DNA of 64,000 bases from contig NZ_BLLN01000005.1 in the NCBI RefSeq assembly GCF_011170125.1, positions 992,001-1,056,000 of the forward strand, in the 5' to 3' direction. Each line of letters opens with the position of its first letter. Positions within the stretch are counted from its first letter, which is position 1. The notes under the pieces were generated by a model that did no database searches, was not told where the DNA came from, and saw only the letters and a program-made list of their open reading frames with translations. The translations under genes and the position numbers were made by a program. This document shows, in pieces, positions 9,317 to 19,111 of the stretch. Source of the DNA: Streptomyces diastaticus subsp. diastaticus. Its GTDB lineage: Bacteria > Actinomycetota > Actinomycetes > Streptomycetales > Streptomycetaceae.

Positions 9317-11118
9317 CGCCGGCGGAGGCGGGCGCTTCGGGCGAGCAGGAACGCATCCTCGCCCAGATGCCGTTGACCAGGCAGGATGACCTGTTTCAGG
9401 TGCGCCGTCACGGGCAAGCGGTGTGTCAGGCACTGGAACTCGGCGAGGCCGGACGCGTCCGCCTGGTCACCCTGGCCAGCGAGGCGGGGGCCGAACTCCT
9501 CGGCTCCGCGGGACTGTCCGCCGAGTTCGTCCGTACCGCCGGGCAGCCCCACCGGGTTGCCGTCCGTTTCCGATGGAAGGGGGAGCGAGCGCCGAGCCAC
9601 GACCTGCTGACCGCTTCGCACAGGCTCCTCGACCTCTGCGTCGACGACCGCGGCTGCCTGCTCCTCGGACAGGACCTGACCACCCCGCTCACCGCCGACG
9701 AGGCGGCCCGGCGGGTGGACGCGGAACTGGCGGGTCTGCGCGGCCCCGATATGAGTGAGGAACTCCGCAGGCAGAACAGCCAGCTCCTCCAGGCGCTCCA
9801 GGACGAACGCGCCCGGTACGAGGAGCTGGAGCGCCTGAACAAGGAACTCGACGAGACCAACGCGGGCGTCATGGCGCTCTACTCCGAACTCTCCGGTGAG
9901 CTGGAGGAGACCAACCGCGGTGTCGTCGCCCTCTACGCGGACCTGGAGGACAAGAGCCGCCGGCTGCGTCTGGCGAGCGCCGCGAAGACGCGTTTCTGGG
10001 CCAACGTCAGCCACGAGCTGCGGACCCCGGTGAACGCCGTGATCGCCCTCGCCCAGCTCCTGCTGGACGAGGGGGCCGACCCGCTGACGGACGAGCAGCA
10101 CCAGCAGGTGTCGCTGATCGCCGGCGCCGGCCACACGCTGCTGGCCCTCGTCGAGGAGTTGCTCGACACCGCCAAGGCGGAGTCCGGGCGGCTGGAGCCG
10201 CAGCTCGTCCCGGTCGACCTGCGGACGGTCCTGCACCAGTTGCGCGGAACACTCGCCTCCGCCGCCGCCGAGGACGTGACCCTGGACATCGCCGACACGG
10301 CGTTCCCCGGGCCGTTCACCACCGACGAGGTGATGCTGACCCGGGTGCTGCGCAACGTCCTCTCCAACAGCCTGAAGTTCACCGCCTCCGGCACGGTCCG
10401 CCTCACGGTGGAGGCCGAGGAGCGGGCAGCCGGCCCATGGGCGGTCCTCACCGTGAGGGACACCGGTGTCGGCATCCCCGAGGACGAGGTGGAGCAGGTC
10501 TTCGAGGAGTTCTACCAGGTGCGCGGCGCCCATCAGCGCCACGTCTCCGGCACCGGCCTGGGCCTGCCCTACGCCCGCAAGCTGACCGAACTGCTCGGCG
10601 GCAGGCTGACACTGACCAGCGCTCTCGGCCGGGGCACCGAGGTCACCGTCGAGCTGCCCGCCGCGCCGGTGCCCCCGGGGCCGGGCACACTGCCGAAGGA
10701 GCCGCTGCTGCGCGGCGTCGTCATCGTCGACGACGACCCGGTCTTCCTCCGTACGCTCCGGCCGACCCTGGACCGGCTCGCGGAGACCACCACGGAGGTC
10801 ACCCGCAGCGTCGAGGCGCTGCGCACCATCCGGACCACGCTGCCCGACGCCGTCCTGGTCGACCTGGCCATGCCGTCGCCCGACGGCTACCAGGTGCTCC
10901 AGCAGATCTCGGCGGTCCCCTCGCTGGAGCAGGTGCCCGTCGTCGTCCTCACCTCCATGGGCGTCTCCGACCTGGACCGGGACCGGCTCGGGCGGGCGCG
11001 GGCGGTCCTCAGCAAGACCCACCTGACCGCCGAGCGGCTGGCCGAGGCGCTCGGTCTCGTGGCCGGGGCCGCGGGCCCGGCGGACGCCCAGGACACGAAG
11101 GAAGTCCCGCTCCCATGA
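9313..11118 (+). CDS. Hybrid sensor histidine kinase with receiver domain
   Basis: 601 residues. An N-terminal region without a recognised sensor domain is followed by a coiled coil (about 150-220, LRRQNSQLLQALQDERARY onward), HisKA with H234 in NVSHELRTP, HATPase_c (NVLSNSLKFT, DTGVGIPEDE, GTGLGLPYARKL) and a C-terminal receiver with D517 in VDLAMPSPDG. No membrane segment is seen, so it is soluble. The coiled coil resembles those placed next to GHKL modules in stress-signalling operons. The GTG start overlaps the previous stop. Confidence 0.9.
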   Translation: MTPAEAGASGEQERILAQMPLTRQDDLFQVRRHGQAVCQALELGEAGRVRLVTLASEAGAELLGSAGLSAEFVRTAGQPHRVAVRFRWKGERAPSHDLLTASHRLLDLCVDDRGCLLLGQDLTTPLTADEAARRVDAELAGLRGPDMSEELRRQNSQLLQALQDERARYEELERLNKELDETNAGVMALYSELSGELEETNRGVVALYADLEDKSRRLRLASAAKTRFWANVSHELRTPVNAVIALAQLLLDEGADPLTDEQHQQVSLIAGAGHTLLALVEELLDTAKAESGRLEPQLVPVDLRTVLHQLRGTLASAAAEDVTLDIADTAFPGPFTTDEVMLTRVLRNVLSNSLKFTASGTVRLTVEAEERAAGPWAVLTVRDTGVGIPEDEVEQVFEEFYQVRGAHQRHVSGTGLGLPYARKLTELLGGRLTLTSALGRGTEVTVELPAAPVPPGPGTLPKEPLLRGVVIVDDDPVFLRTLRPTLDRLAETTTEVTRSVEALRTIRTTLPDAVLVDLAMPSPDGYQVLQQISAVPSLEQVPVVVLTSMGVSDLDRDRLGRARAVLSKTHLTAERLAEALGLVAGAAGPADAQDTKEVPLP

Positions 11119-12716
11119 CGATCCCCCGTCAGCCGGACGAGCGGCCCGCGCTGGTCCTCCTCGTCGACGACAACCCGACCAACCGTTACGTGCTGGGCAC
11201 CACCCTGCGCCGGGCGGGCCACCAGGTGGTGGAGGCCGCCGACGGCCACGAGGGGCTGGCGCGCGCCGCCGACCCCGACGCCCCGCCCGAGGTCGTCCTG
11301 GTCGACGTGCGGCTTCCCGACATGACCGGTTTCGAGGTCTGCGAGCGGATCAAGGTCGACCCCCGGACCGCGTCGCTGCCCGTCATCCACGTCTCCGCGT
11401 CGGCGATCAGCGCCTCCGACCGGACGCAGGGGCTCAACCGGGGCGCCGACGCCTACCTGACCGAGCCGATAGCCCCCGGCGAGCTCCTCGCCACGGTCAC
11501 GGCGACGCTGCGCTACACCCGCGCCCGGCGCCGCGCCGAGTCACTGGCGCGGCGGCTCGGCCTGCTCAACCGCACCACGCTCGGCCTCCACTCGGCGCTC
11601 TCGGCCGTCGCCCTGGCCCGCACGGCGGCGGAGGGCACGGCCGCCGTGCTGGAGTGCTCCGCCGACGTCGTGCTCCGCGATCCGGAGGGCCGGGTGACGC
11701 ACTTCGCGGCCTCCGGCCCCGGGCTGCCGGCCGAGGAGGTCCCCGCACCGTCGGTGCCGATGGAGGTCTTCGCCGAGCACGTGCTGGGCGGTGGGGTCGG
11801 GGCGGCGGTGGAGAGCGCCGACGCCACCTGGCCCGTGCCGTACGCCGACGGGCGGCGGGGCGGCGTCCGCGCCGTGGCGCTGGCCCGGACCAAGCCGGGG
11901 CGTCCGCCCACGGCGGTCGTGGTCCCCGCGGACGCGGTGGTCACCCCCGCCGAGACCGACCTGCTGACGCAGCTGACCCACGCCACCGCGCTGGCGCTGG
12001 AGGCCCTGCGTTCGTACGACGAGGAGCACGCGCTCGCCCTCAGGCTCCAGCGCAGCTTCCTGCCGGAGGCGCTGCCCTGCCCGAAGAGCGTCGACCTGGC
12101 GGTGCGGTACGACCCGGCGAGCAGGCACGCGGAGATCGGCGGGGACTTCTACGAGGCGGTCGAGACGGACGACGGGCTGCTGCTGGCCGTCGGTGACGTG
12201 GCCGGGCACTCCCTGGAGGCCGCCATGGTGATGGGCCGGCTGCGGCACGCCCTGCGGGCGTACGCGCTGGACGGGCACGCGCCCGACCAGATCCAGACCA
12301 GGCTGGAGAAGGTGCTCGGCACCGACCACGCGGTCCGCTCGGCGACCTTGTGCATCGTCCAGGTGGACCGGACGGCGGGCGTGCTCCGGGTCTCCAACGC
12401 CGGGCACATCCCGCCGGTCGTCCGTGGCCCCGGCGGCCACACCCGGCTGTTGCACGAGCACGGCCCGCTGCTGGGGCTGGGGCTGCCCCATCCGCCGCCG
12501 GCCGAGGTGTCGCTGGCCGCCGGCACCGAGCTCGTGCTGGTGACGGACGGCCTGATCGAGCGGCGTGGGGTCGACCTGGACGCGGCGCTGGTCTCGCTGC
12601 GGGAAACGGTGGCGTCCGGCCCCGCGTGCCCTGACGCGATGTGCGACGCGTTGCTGGCGGCCTTTCCGCCGGACGGCAAGGACGACGTGGCCATCCTGGC
12701 TGCGCGGGTGCGGTAG
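11115..12716 (+). CDS. Response regulator with PP2C (SpoIIE/RsbU) phosphatase output
   Basis: 533 residues: an N-terminal receiver with LLVDDNPTNR and phospho-acceptor D64 (LVDVRLPDMTG), a weak GAF-like middle, and a C-terminal SpoIIE domain (EIGGDFYEA, VGDVAGHS, VTDGLIERRG, KDDVAILAARV) with the metal-binding aspartates. It is the likely output of the operon, dephosphorylating an anti-sigma factor antagonist when D64 is phosphorylated. ATG 11115 overlaps the hybrid kinase stop; the longer open frame upstream lies inside that gene and is not coding. Confidence 0.9.
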   Translation: MTIPRQPDERPALVLLVDDNPTNRYVLGTTLRRAGHQVVEAADGHEGLARAADPDAPPEVVLVDVRLPDMTGFEVCERIKVDPRTASLPVIHVSASAISASDRTQGLNRGADAYLTEPIAPGELLATVTATLRYTRARRRAESLARRLGLLNRTTLGLHSALSAVALARTAAEGTAAVLECSADVVLRDPEGRVTHFAASGPGLPAEEVPAPSVPMEVFAEHVLGGGVGAAVESADATWPVPYADGRRGGVRAVALARTKPGRPPTAVVVPADAVVTPAETDLLTQLTHATALALEALRSYDEEHALALRLQRSFLPEALPCPKSVDLAVRYDPASRHAEIGGDFYEAVETDDGLLLAVGDVAGHSLEAAMVMGRLRHALRAYALDGHAPDQIQTRLEKVLGTDHAVRSATLCIVQVDRTAGVLRVSNAGHIPPVVRGPGGHTRLLHEHGPLLGLGLPHPPPAEVSLAAGTELVLVTDGLIERRGVDLDAALVSLRETVASGPACPDAMCDALLAAFPPDGKDDVAILAARVR

Positions 12717-12784
12717 GGGTGCGGGACCCGGTGCCCGTGCTGCCGGGACCCGGGCGGACGGCGCGCCTCCGGACCGACGCGGGC

Positions 12785-12813
12785 TTGTCAGCGGAGCCCG
12801 CACTCGCTACGTT
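12785..12813 (+). promoter_or_regulatory. Candidate promoter of the M23 peptidase gene
   Basis: TTGTCA (12785-12790), a 17-base spacer and TACGTT (12808-12813) form a good housekeeping-type promoter about 70 bases before the start at 12880. Confidence 0.55.
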
Positions 12814-12879
12814 CCGGACGTCTCACCGCGCCCCGGCCCGGCCTTCCGCACGGGCCGACTCCCCCACCAAGGAGCATTC

Positions 12880-13683
12880 GTGAGGTTCCTCAGACGCCTT
12901 CCCGCCCTGGCCGCCGCCGCACTGCTGGCCTGCACCGGGCTGGCGGCCACCCCGGCCGCGGCGCAGGACACCGGGGCGGCCGCCGCCCCCGGCTTCAAGG
13001 CGCCCTTCCCCTGCGGGCAGCGCTGGACGTACAGCCACCACTCGGCCGAGGTGCGCCGCGCGCTGGACTTCGTACGCTCCGACGGCGGGGCGACCGCCGG
13101 TGCCCCGGTGCTGGCCTCGGCGGCGGGCACGGCCACCCGCCACTCGCAGCCGAGCGGCGCGGGCAACTACGTCTCCGTCGACCACGGCGGCGGCTGGACC
13201 ACGTACTACTTCCACCTCGCCGCCTTCTCCGTGCCGAGCGGCGCCTCCGTCGCCCAGGGCCAGCAGATCGGCACCACCGGCAGCACCGGCAACTCCTCGG
13301 GCGCGCACATCCATTACGAGCAGCTCCTCAACGGTGTGGGGCAGAACATCGTCATCGACGGCGCCGCCCTGCCCTACCCGGGCAGCTACCACCAGGCCCA
13401 CCTGACCAGCACCAACGGGTGCGGAGGGGGCGGGGGCACCCCGTTCGACACCTGGGGCTCCGGGGTCAACGTCCGTGCCGACGCCCGGCTGAACGCGCCC
13501 GTCGTGACCACTCTGGCCGGTCCGACGGCGGTGCGCGTGGTGTGCCAGAAGCAGGGCGACACCGTCAACGCCGAGGGCTACACCAACAACTGGTGGAGCA
13601 AGCTGCGCGACCAGAACGGCTTCGTCAGCAACATCTACATCAGCCACCCGGACGCGAAGCTGCCCGGCGTGCCGAACTGCTGA
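12880..13683 (+). CDS. Secreted M23 (LytM) peptidase with C-terminal SH3-like domain
   Basis: 267 residues. A signal peptide (RRLPALAAAALLACTG...AAAQD) ends near residue 27. The M23 domain spans about 40-175: HHSAEVRRALDF supplies the first His and Asp, and SGAHIHYE the HxH metal pair. After a Gly-rich linker comes an SH3b-like domain (WGSGVNVRADARLNAPVV). M23 enzymes cut peptidoglycan cross-bridges. GTG 12880 follows AAGGAG (12869-12874). Confidence 0.88.
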   Translation: MRFLRRLPALAAAALLACTGLAATPAAAQDTGAAAAPGFKAPFPCGQRWTYSHHSAEVRRALDFVRSDGGATAGAPVLASAAGTATRHSQPSGAGNYVSVDHGGGWTTYYFHLAAFSVPSGASVAQGQQIGTTGSTGNSSGAHIHYEQLLNGVGQNIVIDGAALPYPGSYHQAHLTSTNGCGGGGGTPFDTWGSGVNVRADARLNAPVVTTLAGPTAVRVVCQKQGDTVNAEGYTNNWWSKLRDQNGFVSNIYISHPDAKLPGVPNC

Positions 13684-13697
13684 GCCGCCAGGCCGGC

Positions 13698-13730
13698 GGG
13701 GCGCGGCGGTGCAACCGCCGGAGGCGCCCC
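13698..13730 (+). terminator. Hairpin terminator after the M23 gene
   Basis: GGGGCGC then GGCGGT / ACCGCC then GCGCCCC, a two-part stem interrupted by a 4-base bulge, beginning 15 bases after the stop. Confidence 0.6.
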
Positions 13731-13742
13731 GCCCCTGCCCCG

Positions 13743-14056
13743 TCACGCGCGCGGGCGGCTGTCGAGCCGGGCGGCCCGGCGCGTCAGGTGGTCGCGTTCG
13801 GCCAGGGCGGTGGCCCGGAGGGCCGCCTCGGCGTAGAGCCGGGCCGTGACGCCGGAGGCGATGCGGCCGGCCTCCAGCACCGCGGCGCTCCGGCCGGCCC
13901 GGCTCAGTTCCCACGCGGTGCTGAGCCCGGCGATGCCACCGCCGCGACGGCGACGTCCAGCCCGATGTCCTCGGTGAGCGACGGCCGCTCGGGGCCGGGC
14001 GCGGTCGCCATCCAGTAGGACGTGTCGCGGCCGGGCAGCGGGTGCGGTGACGGCAT
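13743..14056 (-). pseudogene. Remnant of an FAD-dependent oxidoreductase
   Basis: Read on the minus strand from ATG 14056, the frame gives RDTSYWMATA...EDIGLDVAV. After one missing base, the next frame continues GGGIAGLSTAWELSRAGR, then VLEAGRIASGVT, which together form the Rossmann FAD-binding start of a DAO-type oxidoreductase. The sequence then jumps to a short C-terminal tail ending at TGA 13743. One frameshift plus a large internal deletion leave about 100 codons of a protein that is normally 400 or more residues. It is no longer functional. Confidence 0.75.
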
Positions 14057-14144
14057 CGGGCGGCTCCGGCCGTACTCGGGGCAGGTCAGGCGTGTTCCCG
14101 CTCCCGGCGGCGGCACGCGCCCCCCGCCCGCCACGACCACCCGG

Positions 14145-15845
14145 TCACTTGCCGTGGCCTCCGGGTTCGAGCACGTCGCGCTTGCCGGGCCCCTCGGCCT
14201 CGTCCCACTTGGCGACGACCGGGTGGTGCAGGTCGAAGGCGGGCGACTCGCTGCGGACGCGGGGCAGGGTGACGAAGTTGTGGCGCGGTGGCGGGCAGGA
14301 GGTGGCCCACTCCAGCGACCGGCCGAAGCCCCACGGGTCGTCCTCCTCGACGCGCTTGCCGGTCTGGGCGGTCCTCCAGACGTTGTAGAGGAACGGCAGC
14401 GTGGAGGCGCCGAGCAGCAGCGCGCCGACGGTGGAGGCGGTGTTGAGCGCGGTGAAGCCGTCGGCGGCGAGGTAGTCGGGGTAGCGACGGGGCATGCCCT
14501 CGGCGCCGAGCCAGTGCTGCACCAGGAACGTCAGGTGGAATCCGACGAAGAGCGCCCAGAAGTGGATCTTGCCGAGGCGTTCGTCGAGCATCCTGCCGGT
14601 CATCTTCGGCCACCAGAAGTAGAAGCCCGCGAACATCGCGAAGACCACCGTGCCGAAGACCACGTAGTGGAAGTGGGCGACGACGAAGTAGGTGTCGGTG
14701 ACGTGGAAGTCGAGCGGCGGGGAGGCGAGGATGACGCCGGTCATGCCGCCGAAGAGGAAGGTGACGAGGAATCCGACCGACCACAGCATGGGCGTCTCGA
14801 AGGAGAGCGAGCCGTGCCACAGGGTGCCGATCCAGTTGAAGAACTTGACGCCGGTGGGCACGGCGATGAGGAAGGAGAGGAAGGAGAAGAACGGCAGCAG
14901 CACGGCACCGGTGGCGAACATGTGGTGCGCCCAGACGGTCACGGAGAGGGCGGTGATGGCGATGGTGGCGCCGACGAGCCCGAAGTACCCGAAGACCGGC
15001 TTCCGGGAGAAGACCGGGAGGATCTCGGTGACGATGCCGAAGAACGGGATCGCGATGATGTAGACCTCGGGGTGGCCGAAGAACCAGAACAGGTGCTGCC
15101 AGAGGAGCGCCCCGCCGTTCTCGGGGGCGAAGACCTGGGCCCCCAGCCGCCGGTCCGCCTCCAGCATCAGCAGCGCGGCGGCCAGCACGGGGAAGGCCAG
15201 CAGCACGAGCACCGAGGTCAGCAGGGTGTTCCAGGTGAAGATCGACATCCGGAACATGGTCATGCCGGGGGCACGCATGACGATGATCGTGGTGATGAAG
15301 TTGACCGACCCGAGGATGGTGCCGAATCCCGAGAGGGCCAGCCCCATGATCCACAGGTCGCCGCCGACCGAGGGCGACCGCTGGGCGCTGCTCAGCGGGG
15401 AGTAGGCGGTCCAGCCGAAGTCCGCCGCCCCCTGAGGCGTGAGCAGGCTGCCGAGCACGATGAGCCCGCCGAAGAGGAACAGCCAGTACGACAGCATGTT
15501 CAGGCGCGGAAAGGCCACATCGGGGGCGCCGATCTGCAACGGCATGATCACGTTGGAGAAGCCGATGAAGGTCGGGGTGGCGAAGAGCAGCAGCATGAGC
15601 GTGCCGTGCATCGTGAACGCCTGGTTGTACTGCTCGTTGGAGACGATCTGCATACCCGGGCGGGCGAGTTCGAGGCGGATCAGCATCGCCATCAGCCCCG
15701 CCACGAGGAAGAAGAGGAACGAGGTGATGAGGTAGAGCTGTCCGATCTTCTTGTGATCGGTCGTCGTCACCCAAGCGATCACCGCGTTCCCCGGACGCCG
15801 CCGCACCGGTTCCGAGATCTTGGGTTCAGCGGTGGACGAAGCCAT
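14145..15845 (-). CDS. ctaD: Cytochrome c oxidase subunit I (aa3 type)
   Basis: 566 residues with about twelve membrane helices. Haem a ligand H80 is in FTMHG, the CuB histidine and cross-linked tyrosine are in GHPEVY (with the proton-path glutamate), the CuB pair is in WAHHMF, and the haem ligands are in HFHYV. It is the catalytic subunit of the terminal oxidase in the cytoplasmic membrane. No subunit II, III or bc1 genes are adjacent, so this is probably a second, stand-alone ctaD copy. GAGGTCC precedes the ATG at 15845. Confidence 0.95.
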   Translation of the reverse strand: MASSTAEPKISEPVRRRPGNAVIAWVTTTDHKKIGQLYLITSFLFFLVAGLMAMLIRLELARPGMQIVSNEQYNQAFTMHGTLMLLLFATPTFIGFSNVIMPLQIGAPDVAFPRLNMLSYWLFLFGGLIVLGSLLTPQGAADFGWTAYSPLSSAQRSPSVGGDLWIMGLALSGFGTILGSVNFITTIIVMRAPGMTMFRMSIFTWNTLLTSVLVLLAFPVLAAALLMLEADRRLGAQVFAPENGGALLWQHLFWFFGHPEVYIIAIPFFGIVTEILPVFSRKPVFGYFGLVGATIAITALSVTVWAHHMFATGAVLLPFFSFLSFLIAVPTGVKFFNWIGTLWHGSLSFETPMLWSVGFLVTFLFGGMTGVILASPPLDFHVTDTYFVVAHFHYVVFGTVVFAMFAGFYFWWPKMTGRMLDERLGKIHFWALFVGFHLTFLVQHWLGAEGMPRRYPDYLAADGFTALNTASTVGALLLGASTLPFLYNVWRTAQTGKRVEEDDPWGFGRSLEWATSCPPPRHNFVTLPRVRSESPAFDLHHPVVAKWDEAEGPGKRDVLEPGGHGK

Positions 15846-16193
15846 GCGGACCTCACTGACGTCGAGCGGGACGATGCGGGCGGCTCGGCTCCCCGCCCTT
15901 TCACATCGCTAGATATAACCAGCCATACCGCCCGAAACCCCGCATCCGCGCCCCTCGGAAGTGGCGGAGGGCCGGGACCCCGCGCACCCGGCGGGTCTCT
16001 TCTCACCCTCGGTCCCGGCCTTCGCCCTGGTCCCGGTCCGCACCCCGCGCGCCGGCGTCAAGGGCACCCACGGCCTGCCGAGGGCGGACTCGGTCTCGCC
16101 CGGCCGCTCCCCTCGACGGTCCGGCCGGTCTACCCTGGCGGCCGGCCGCTGCTGCGGCCGGGCTTCCCCGTACCACCCCGAAGGGACATTCTT
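15846..16193. promoter_or_regulatory. Divergent promoter region between ctaD and the sugar kinase
   Basis: About 350 bases without a gene. The only AT-rich patch (about 15905-15930) includes a minus-strand TATCTA that may be the ctaD -10 box. The kinase ribosome site AAGGGA is at 16181-16186. Nothing else was recognised. Confidence 0.4.
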
Positions 16194-17117
16194 GTGATCG
16201 TCGTCGCCGGTGAGGCTCTGATCGACCTGGTGCCGCGGGTGCGGGGCGACGCCCTGACCCCGCTGCGGCCGGTGCGTGGCGGCGGCCCGTACAACACCGC
16301 CGTGGCGCTGGCCCGGCTGGGCGGTGCGGCCGCCTTCTGCTCCCGCGTCTCCACCGACGCCTTCGGCGCCTCGCTGCTGGAGCGGCTGACCGAGGAGGGC
16401 GTCGGCACCGGCCTCGTCCAGCGCGGACCGGAGCCGACCACGCTGGCCGTCGCCGCGGTCGGCGCGGACGGCTCCGCCTCGTACGCCTTCTACACCGGCG
16501 GCACCGCCGACCGCCTCTTCACGCTGCCGCCCGCCCTTCCGGAGCGGACCCGCGCGGTCTCCTTCGGCACCTGTTCGCTGGTGCTGGAGCCGGGCGCCGG
16601 AGCCTACGAGGAGCTGATGCGGCGTGAGGCGGGACGCGGGGTGTTCGTCGCGCTGGACCCGAACATCCGGGCCGAGCTGGTCCCCGACGCGGACGCCTAC
16701 CGGGCGCGGTTCCGCACCTGGCTCCCGCACGTCTCCCTGCTGAAGCTGAGCGAGGAGGACGCCGGTTGGCTCGGCCTCGGCCTGCCGGAACTCGCGTCCG
16801 CGGGGCCGGCCGCCGTCGTTTTGACCCGGGGCGGTGCGGGCCTGACGGTCCGCACCCGGGACGGCGCGGAGTACGCGGTCGACGCCGAGAAGGTCGAGGT
16901 GGCCGACACGATCGGTGCCGGCGACACGGTCAACGCGGCCCTGCTGCACGCCCTGGCCGACCGCGATCTGCTGCGCCCCGGTGCCCTGGCCGGTCTCGGC
17001 GCGGACGGCTGGACCCGGATCCTCACCTTCGCCTCCCGTGCGGCGGCCGTCACCTGCTCGCGGGCGGGCGCGGAGCCGCCGTACGCGTGGGAGGTCGCGG
17101 AGTTCGCCTCGCGGTGA
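16194..17117 (+). CDS. PfkB-family carbohydrate kinase (fructokinase-like)
   Basis: 307 residues. The PfkB N-terminal signature is RGGGPYNTAVALARLGG, and the catalytic-base/anion-hole motif is DTIGAGDTVNA. The opening VVAGEALIDLVP is typical of bacterial fructokinases that make fructose-6-phosphate with ATP, although related sugars are possible. GTG 16194 lies 7 bases after AAGGGA; a very long open frame upstream of it overlaps ctaD antisense and is not coding. It is monocistronic, so context does not identify the sugar. Confidence 0.88.
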   Translation: MIVVAGEALIDLVPRVRGDALTPLRPVRGGGPYNTAVALARLGGAAAFCSRVSTDAFGASLLERLTEEGVGTGLVQRGPEPTTLAVAAVGADGSASYAFYTGGTADRLFTLPPALPERTRAVSFGTCSLVLEPGAGAYEELMRREAGRGVFVALDPNIRAELVPDADAYRARFRTWLPHVSLLKLSEEDAGWLGLGLPELASAGPAAVVLTRGGAGLTVRTRDGAEYAVDAEKVEVADTIGAGDTVNAALLHALADRDLLRPGALAGLGADGWTRILTFASRAAAVTCSRAGAEPPYAWEVAEFASR

Positions 17118-17244
17118 GCGCGGGGGCGTCTTGCAGGCGCCGGGCCGGCGTCCCCGGGCCGGCCGTGACCACCGCACGTCCCCGCGCGTTCCGGCACCAT
17201 GAGCGCGGCGGTGCCCGGACCGTCGCCGACCGAGGAGGAGTGCC

Positions 17245-18429
17245 ATGAGGAGCGGAATCCTGGAGTCCGTCGCGGTGGTCGGTGGTTCGATCGCCGGGTG
17301 CGCGGCGGCGCTGGTGCTGCGTCGGGCCGGCGTGCGGCGGGTCGTCGTGCACGAGCGGGCCACGGCGGAACTGGCGGACCGGGGAGTGGGGGTCGCGGTC
17401 CACACCGGCCGGTGTGCCGAACTCCTCGCCGCCGGGCTGATCGACGAGACCGTGCCGTGGGAACCGATGCGCCTGCGGCACTGGTACGTACGGGACGGGT
17501 CCGCCGCTCTCGGGCGGGTGGTGGGCGTGCAGCCCTTCCCCTTCCGGGCGTACAGCTGGGGCCACCTCTGGCGGGCGCTGCGCGCGGGGGTGCCCGGGGA
17601 CGTGGAGTTCCGTACCGGCAGCCCTGTGCTGGGCATCGCCGTGGACGGGGACGGGGCGGTGGTGCGGTGCGAGGGCGGTGGCGAGCGGTACGCGGCCGTG
17701 GTCGGCGCCGACGGGCACGCCTCGCTGGTCCGCGACCACCTGCACCCGGGGCTCGCCCCGAGCCCCGCCGGATACCCCGCGTGGCGCGGCGCCTGCCCGC
17801 AGGAGCGACTGGACGGGCTCGGCGAATGGGCCGACGGCGTCTGCGCGTACGTCGTGTTCGAGGGCGGGCACCTGGTCGTCTACCGCATCCCCGACGGCCG
17901 TGGCGGCCGGCTCGTCAACTGGGTGCTGTATGCGACCGTGCCCGGCGCGCCCGCCGCCTCCCGCGCCCTCGACACGGCCCACCGGGCCCGGCTGGCGGAG
18001 ATCACCGACGAGCTGCTGCCCCCGTTCTGGGGCGAGTTGGTCCGCCGCACCGGCCCGGACTCCGTCTTCCTGCAGCGGCTGTACGACGTGTCGGCGCCCC
18101 GGTACGCCTCGGACCGTCTGCTGCTGCTCGGCGACGCCGCCACGGTGGCCCGCCCGCACACCGGGGCGGGCGCGGTCAAGGCGCTCCAGGACGTGGCCGT
18201 GCTGGAGTCCTCACTCGCCGGGGCCGAGAGCTGGGAGTCGGCCGCCGGGGCGTACGACGCGGCCCGGGCGCCGGTCGGCCGGGCCATGACGGCGCTCGGC
18301 CGGCGGCTGGGGCACGGCCTGGTCGAGGCCACGCCTGCCTGGCACACCCAGGACGCGGCGGAGCTGGACGCCTGGTGGGCGGAGCTGGCGGGGCAGGGCG
18401 GGTTCGGAGGGCGCGGGCTGGCGCGCTGA
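17245..18429 (+). CDS. FAD-dependent monooxygenase (PHBH-like)
   Basis: 394 residues. The N-terminal Rossmann motif is VVGGSIAGCAAALVLRRAG, and the ribityl-binding motif is LLLLGDAATVARPHTGAGA (about residues 290-310), where a proline-rich GD motif is standard for aromatic-ring hydroxylases. The substrate is unknown. ATG 17245 follows GAGGAGGAG. It is convergent with the isomerase-family gene, with only 13 bases between the stops. Confidence 0.88.
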   Translation: MRSGILESVAVVGGSIAGCAAALVLRRAGVRRVVVHERATAELADRGVGVAVHTGRCAELLAAGLIDETVPWEPMRLRHWYVRDGSAALGRVVGVQPFPFRAYSWGHLWRALRAGVPGDVEFRTGSPVLGIAVDGDGAVVRCEGGGERYAAVVGADGHASLVRDHLHPGLAPSPAGYPAWRGACPQERLDGLGEWADGVCAYVVFEGGHLVVYRIPDGRGGRLVNWVLYATVPGAPAASRALDTAHRARLAEITDELLPPFWGELVRRTGPDSVFLQRLYDVSAPRYASDRLLLLGDAATVARPHTGAGAVKALQDVAVLESSLAGAESWESAAGAYDAARAPVGRAMTALGRRLGHGLVEATPAWHTQDAAELDAWWAELAGQGGFGGRGLAR

Positions 18430-18442
18430 GCGCGCCGCCGCC

Positions 18443-19111
18443 TCAGCTTGTTCTTCGACCTGAGCGCAGTCGGGCACCCAGGACTGCCGCACCGTCCCCT
18501 TCCAGGTCCTCGCAGGCCGCTACGCGGCCCGCCATCCCCATCACCAGCGAGAGGGTCGGCCCGCGGAGCAGATCCCCCGAGCCGGTGGTGAACGGTCCGT
18601 CCGTGGCCTCGAGTCGCAAGCCCGCGGTCGCAGTCCTGCTCTCCACAGTGAAATCACGGCCGGCGAAGAACCGGGCCACGGCAGTCGTGGTGGCCACCGG
18701 GGGCGTCCGCACAAGACCCAGCGGCCGACGGATGTCCTCGCCGTGGACGACGATTTCGCCCAGCCAGGCCGCGGTATGCCCTGTCGGCCCGGCGGGCCCG
18801 GCGACAACTGCGCGAAATCGCCGGAAGGTCTCTTCAGGTGTGGCGCCACGGTGCTCTGCGAGCCGTCGGTCGTTGTGCAGATCGGGGTTGAACCGTGCGG
18901 CCAGCATGCTCAGCAGCCAGCGCCACATTTTCGTGCTGGCACCCGCCGTCAGGTGGGCCACGACCTGCTCCACAGTCCAACGTTCACACAGTGTCGCTTT
19001 CGCCCATTGGGCCTCGCTCAGCTCAGCGAGGTCTTGAGCGAGCGCCGACCGCTCGACGTGGATCGCCCGTTCCAGAGCTTTCCGAGTCTCCACAACGTGT
19101 GGTCCGGCCAT
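18443..19111 (-). CDS. Maleylpyruvate isomerase family mycothiol-dependent protein
   Basis: 222 residues. The N-terminal DinB-like four-helix part contains LCERWTVEQVVAHLTAG, whose histidine is a metal ligand, and the middle motif HGEDIRRPLGL supplies others; this is the MDMPI_N architecture. Such proteins use mycothiol for isomerisation or detoxification, but most members have no known substrate. GGAGG lies 7 bases before the ATG. Confidence 0.85.
   Translation of the reverse strand: MAGPHVVETRKALERAIHVERSALAQDLAELSEAQWAKATLCERWTVEQVVAHLTAGASTKMWRWLLSMLAARFNPDLHNDRRLAEHRGATPEETFRRFRAVVAGPAGPTGHTAAWLGEIVVHGEDIRRPLGLVRTPPVATTTAVARFFAGRDFTVESRTATAGLRLEATDGPFTTGSGDLLRGPTLSLVMGMAGRVAACEDLEGDGAAVLGARLRSGRRTS

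Noticed and set aside
14022..16193. Extension of the sugar kinase upstream
   Set aside because: The added 724 residues are antisense to ctaD; the GTG at 16194 has a proper ribosome site.
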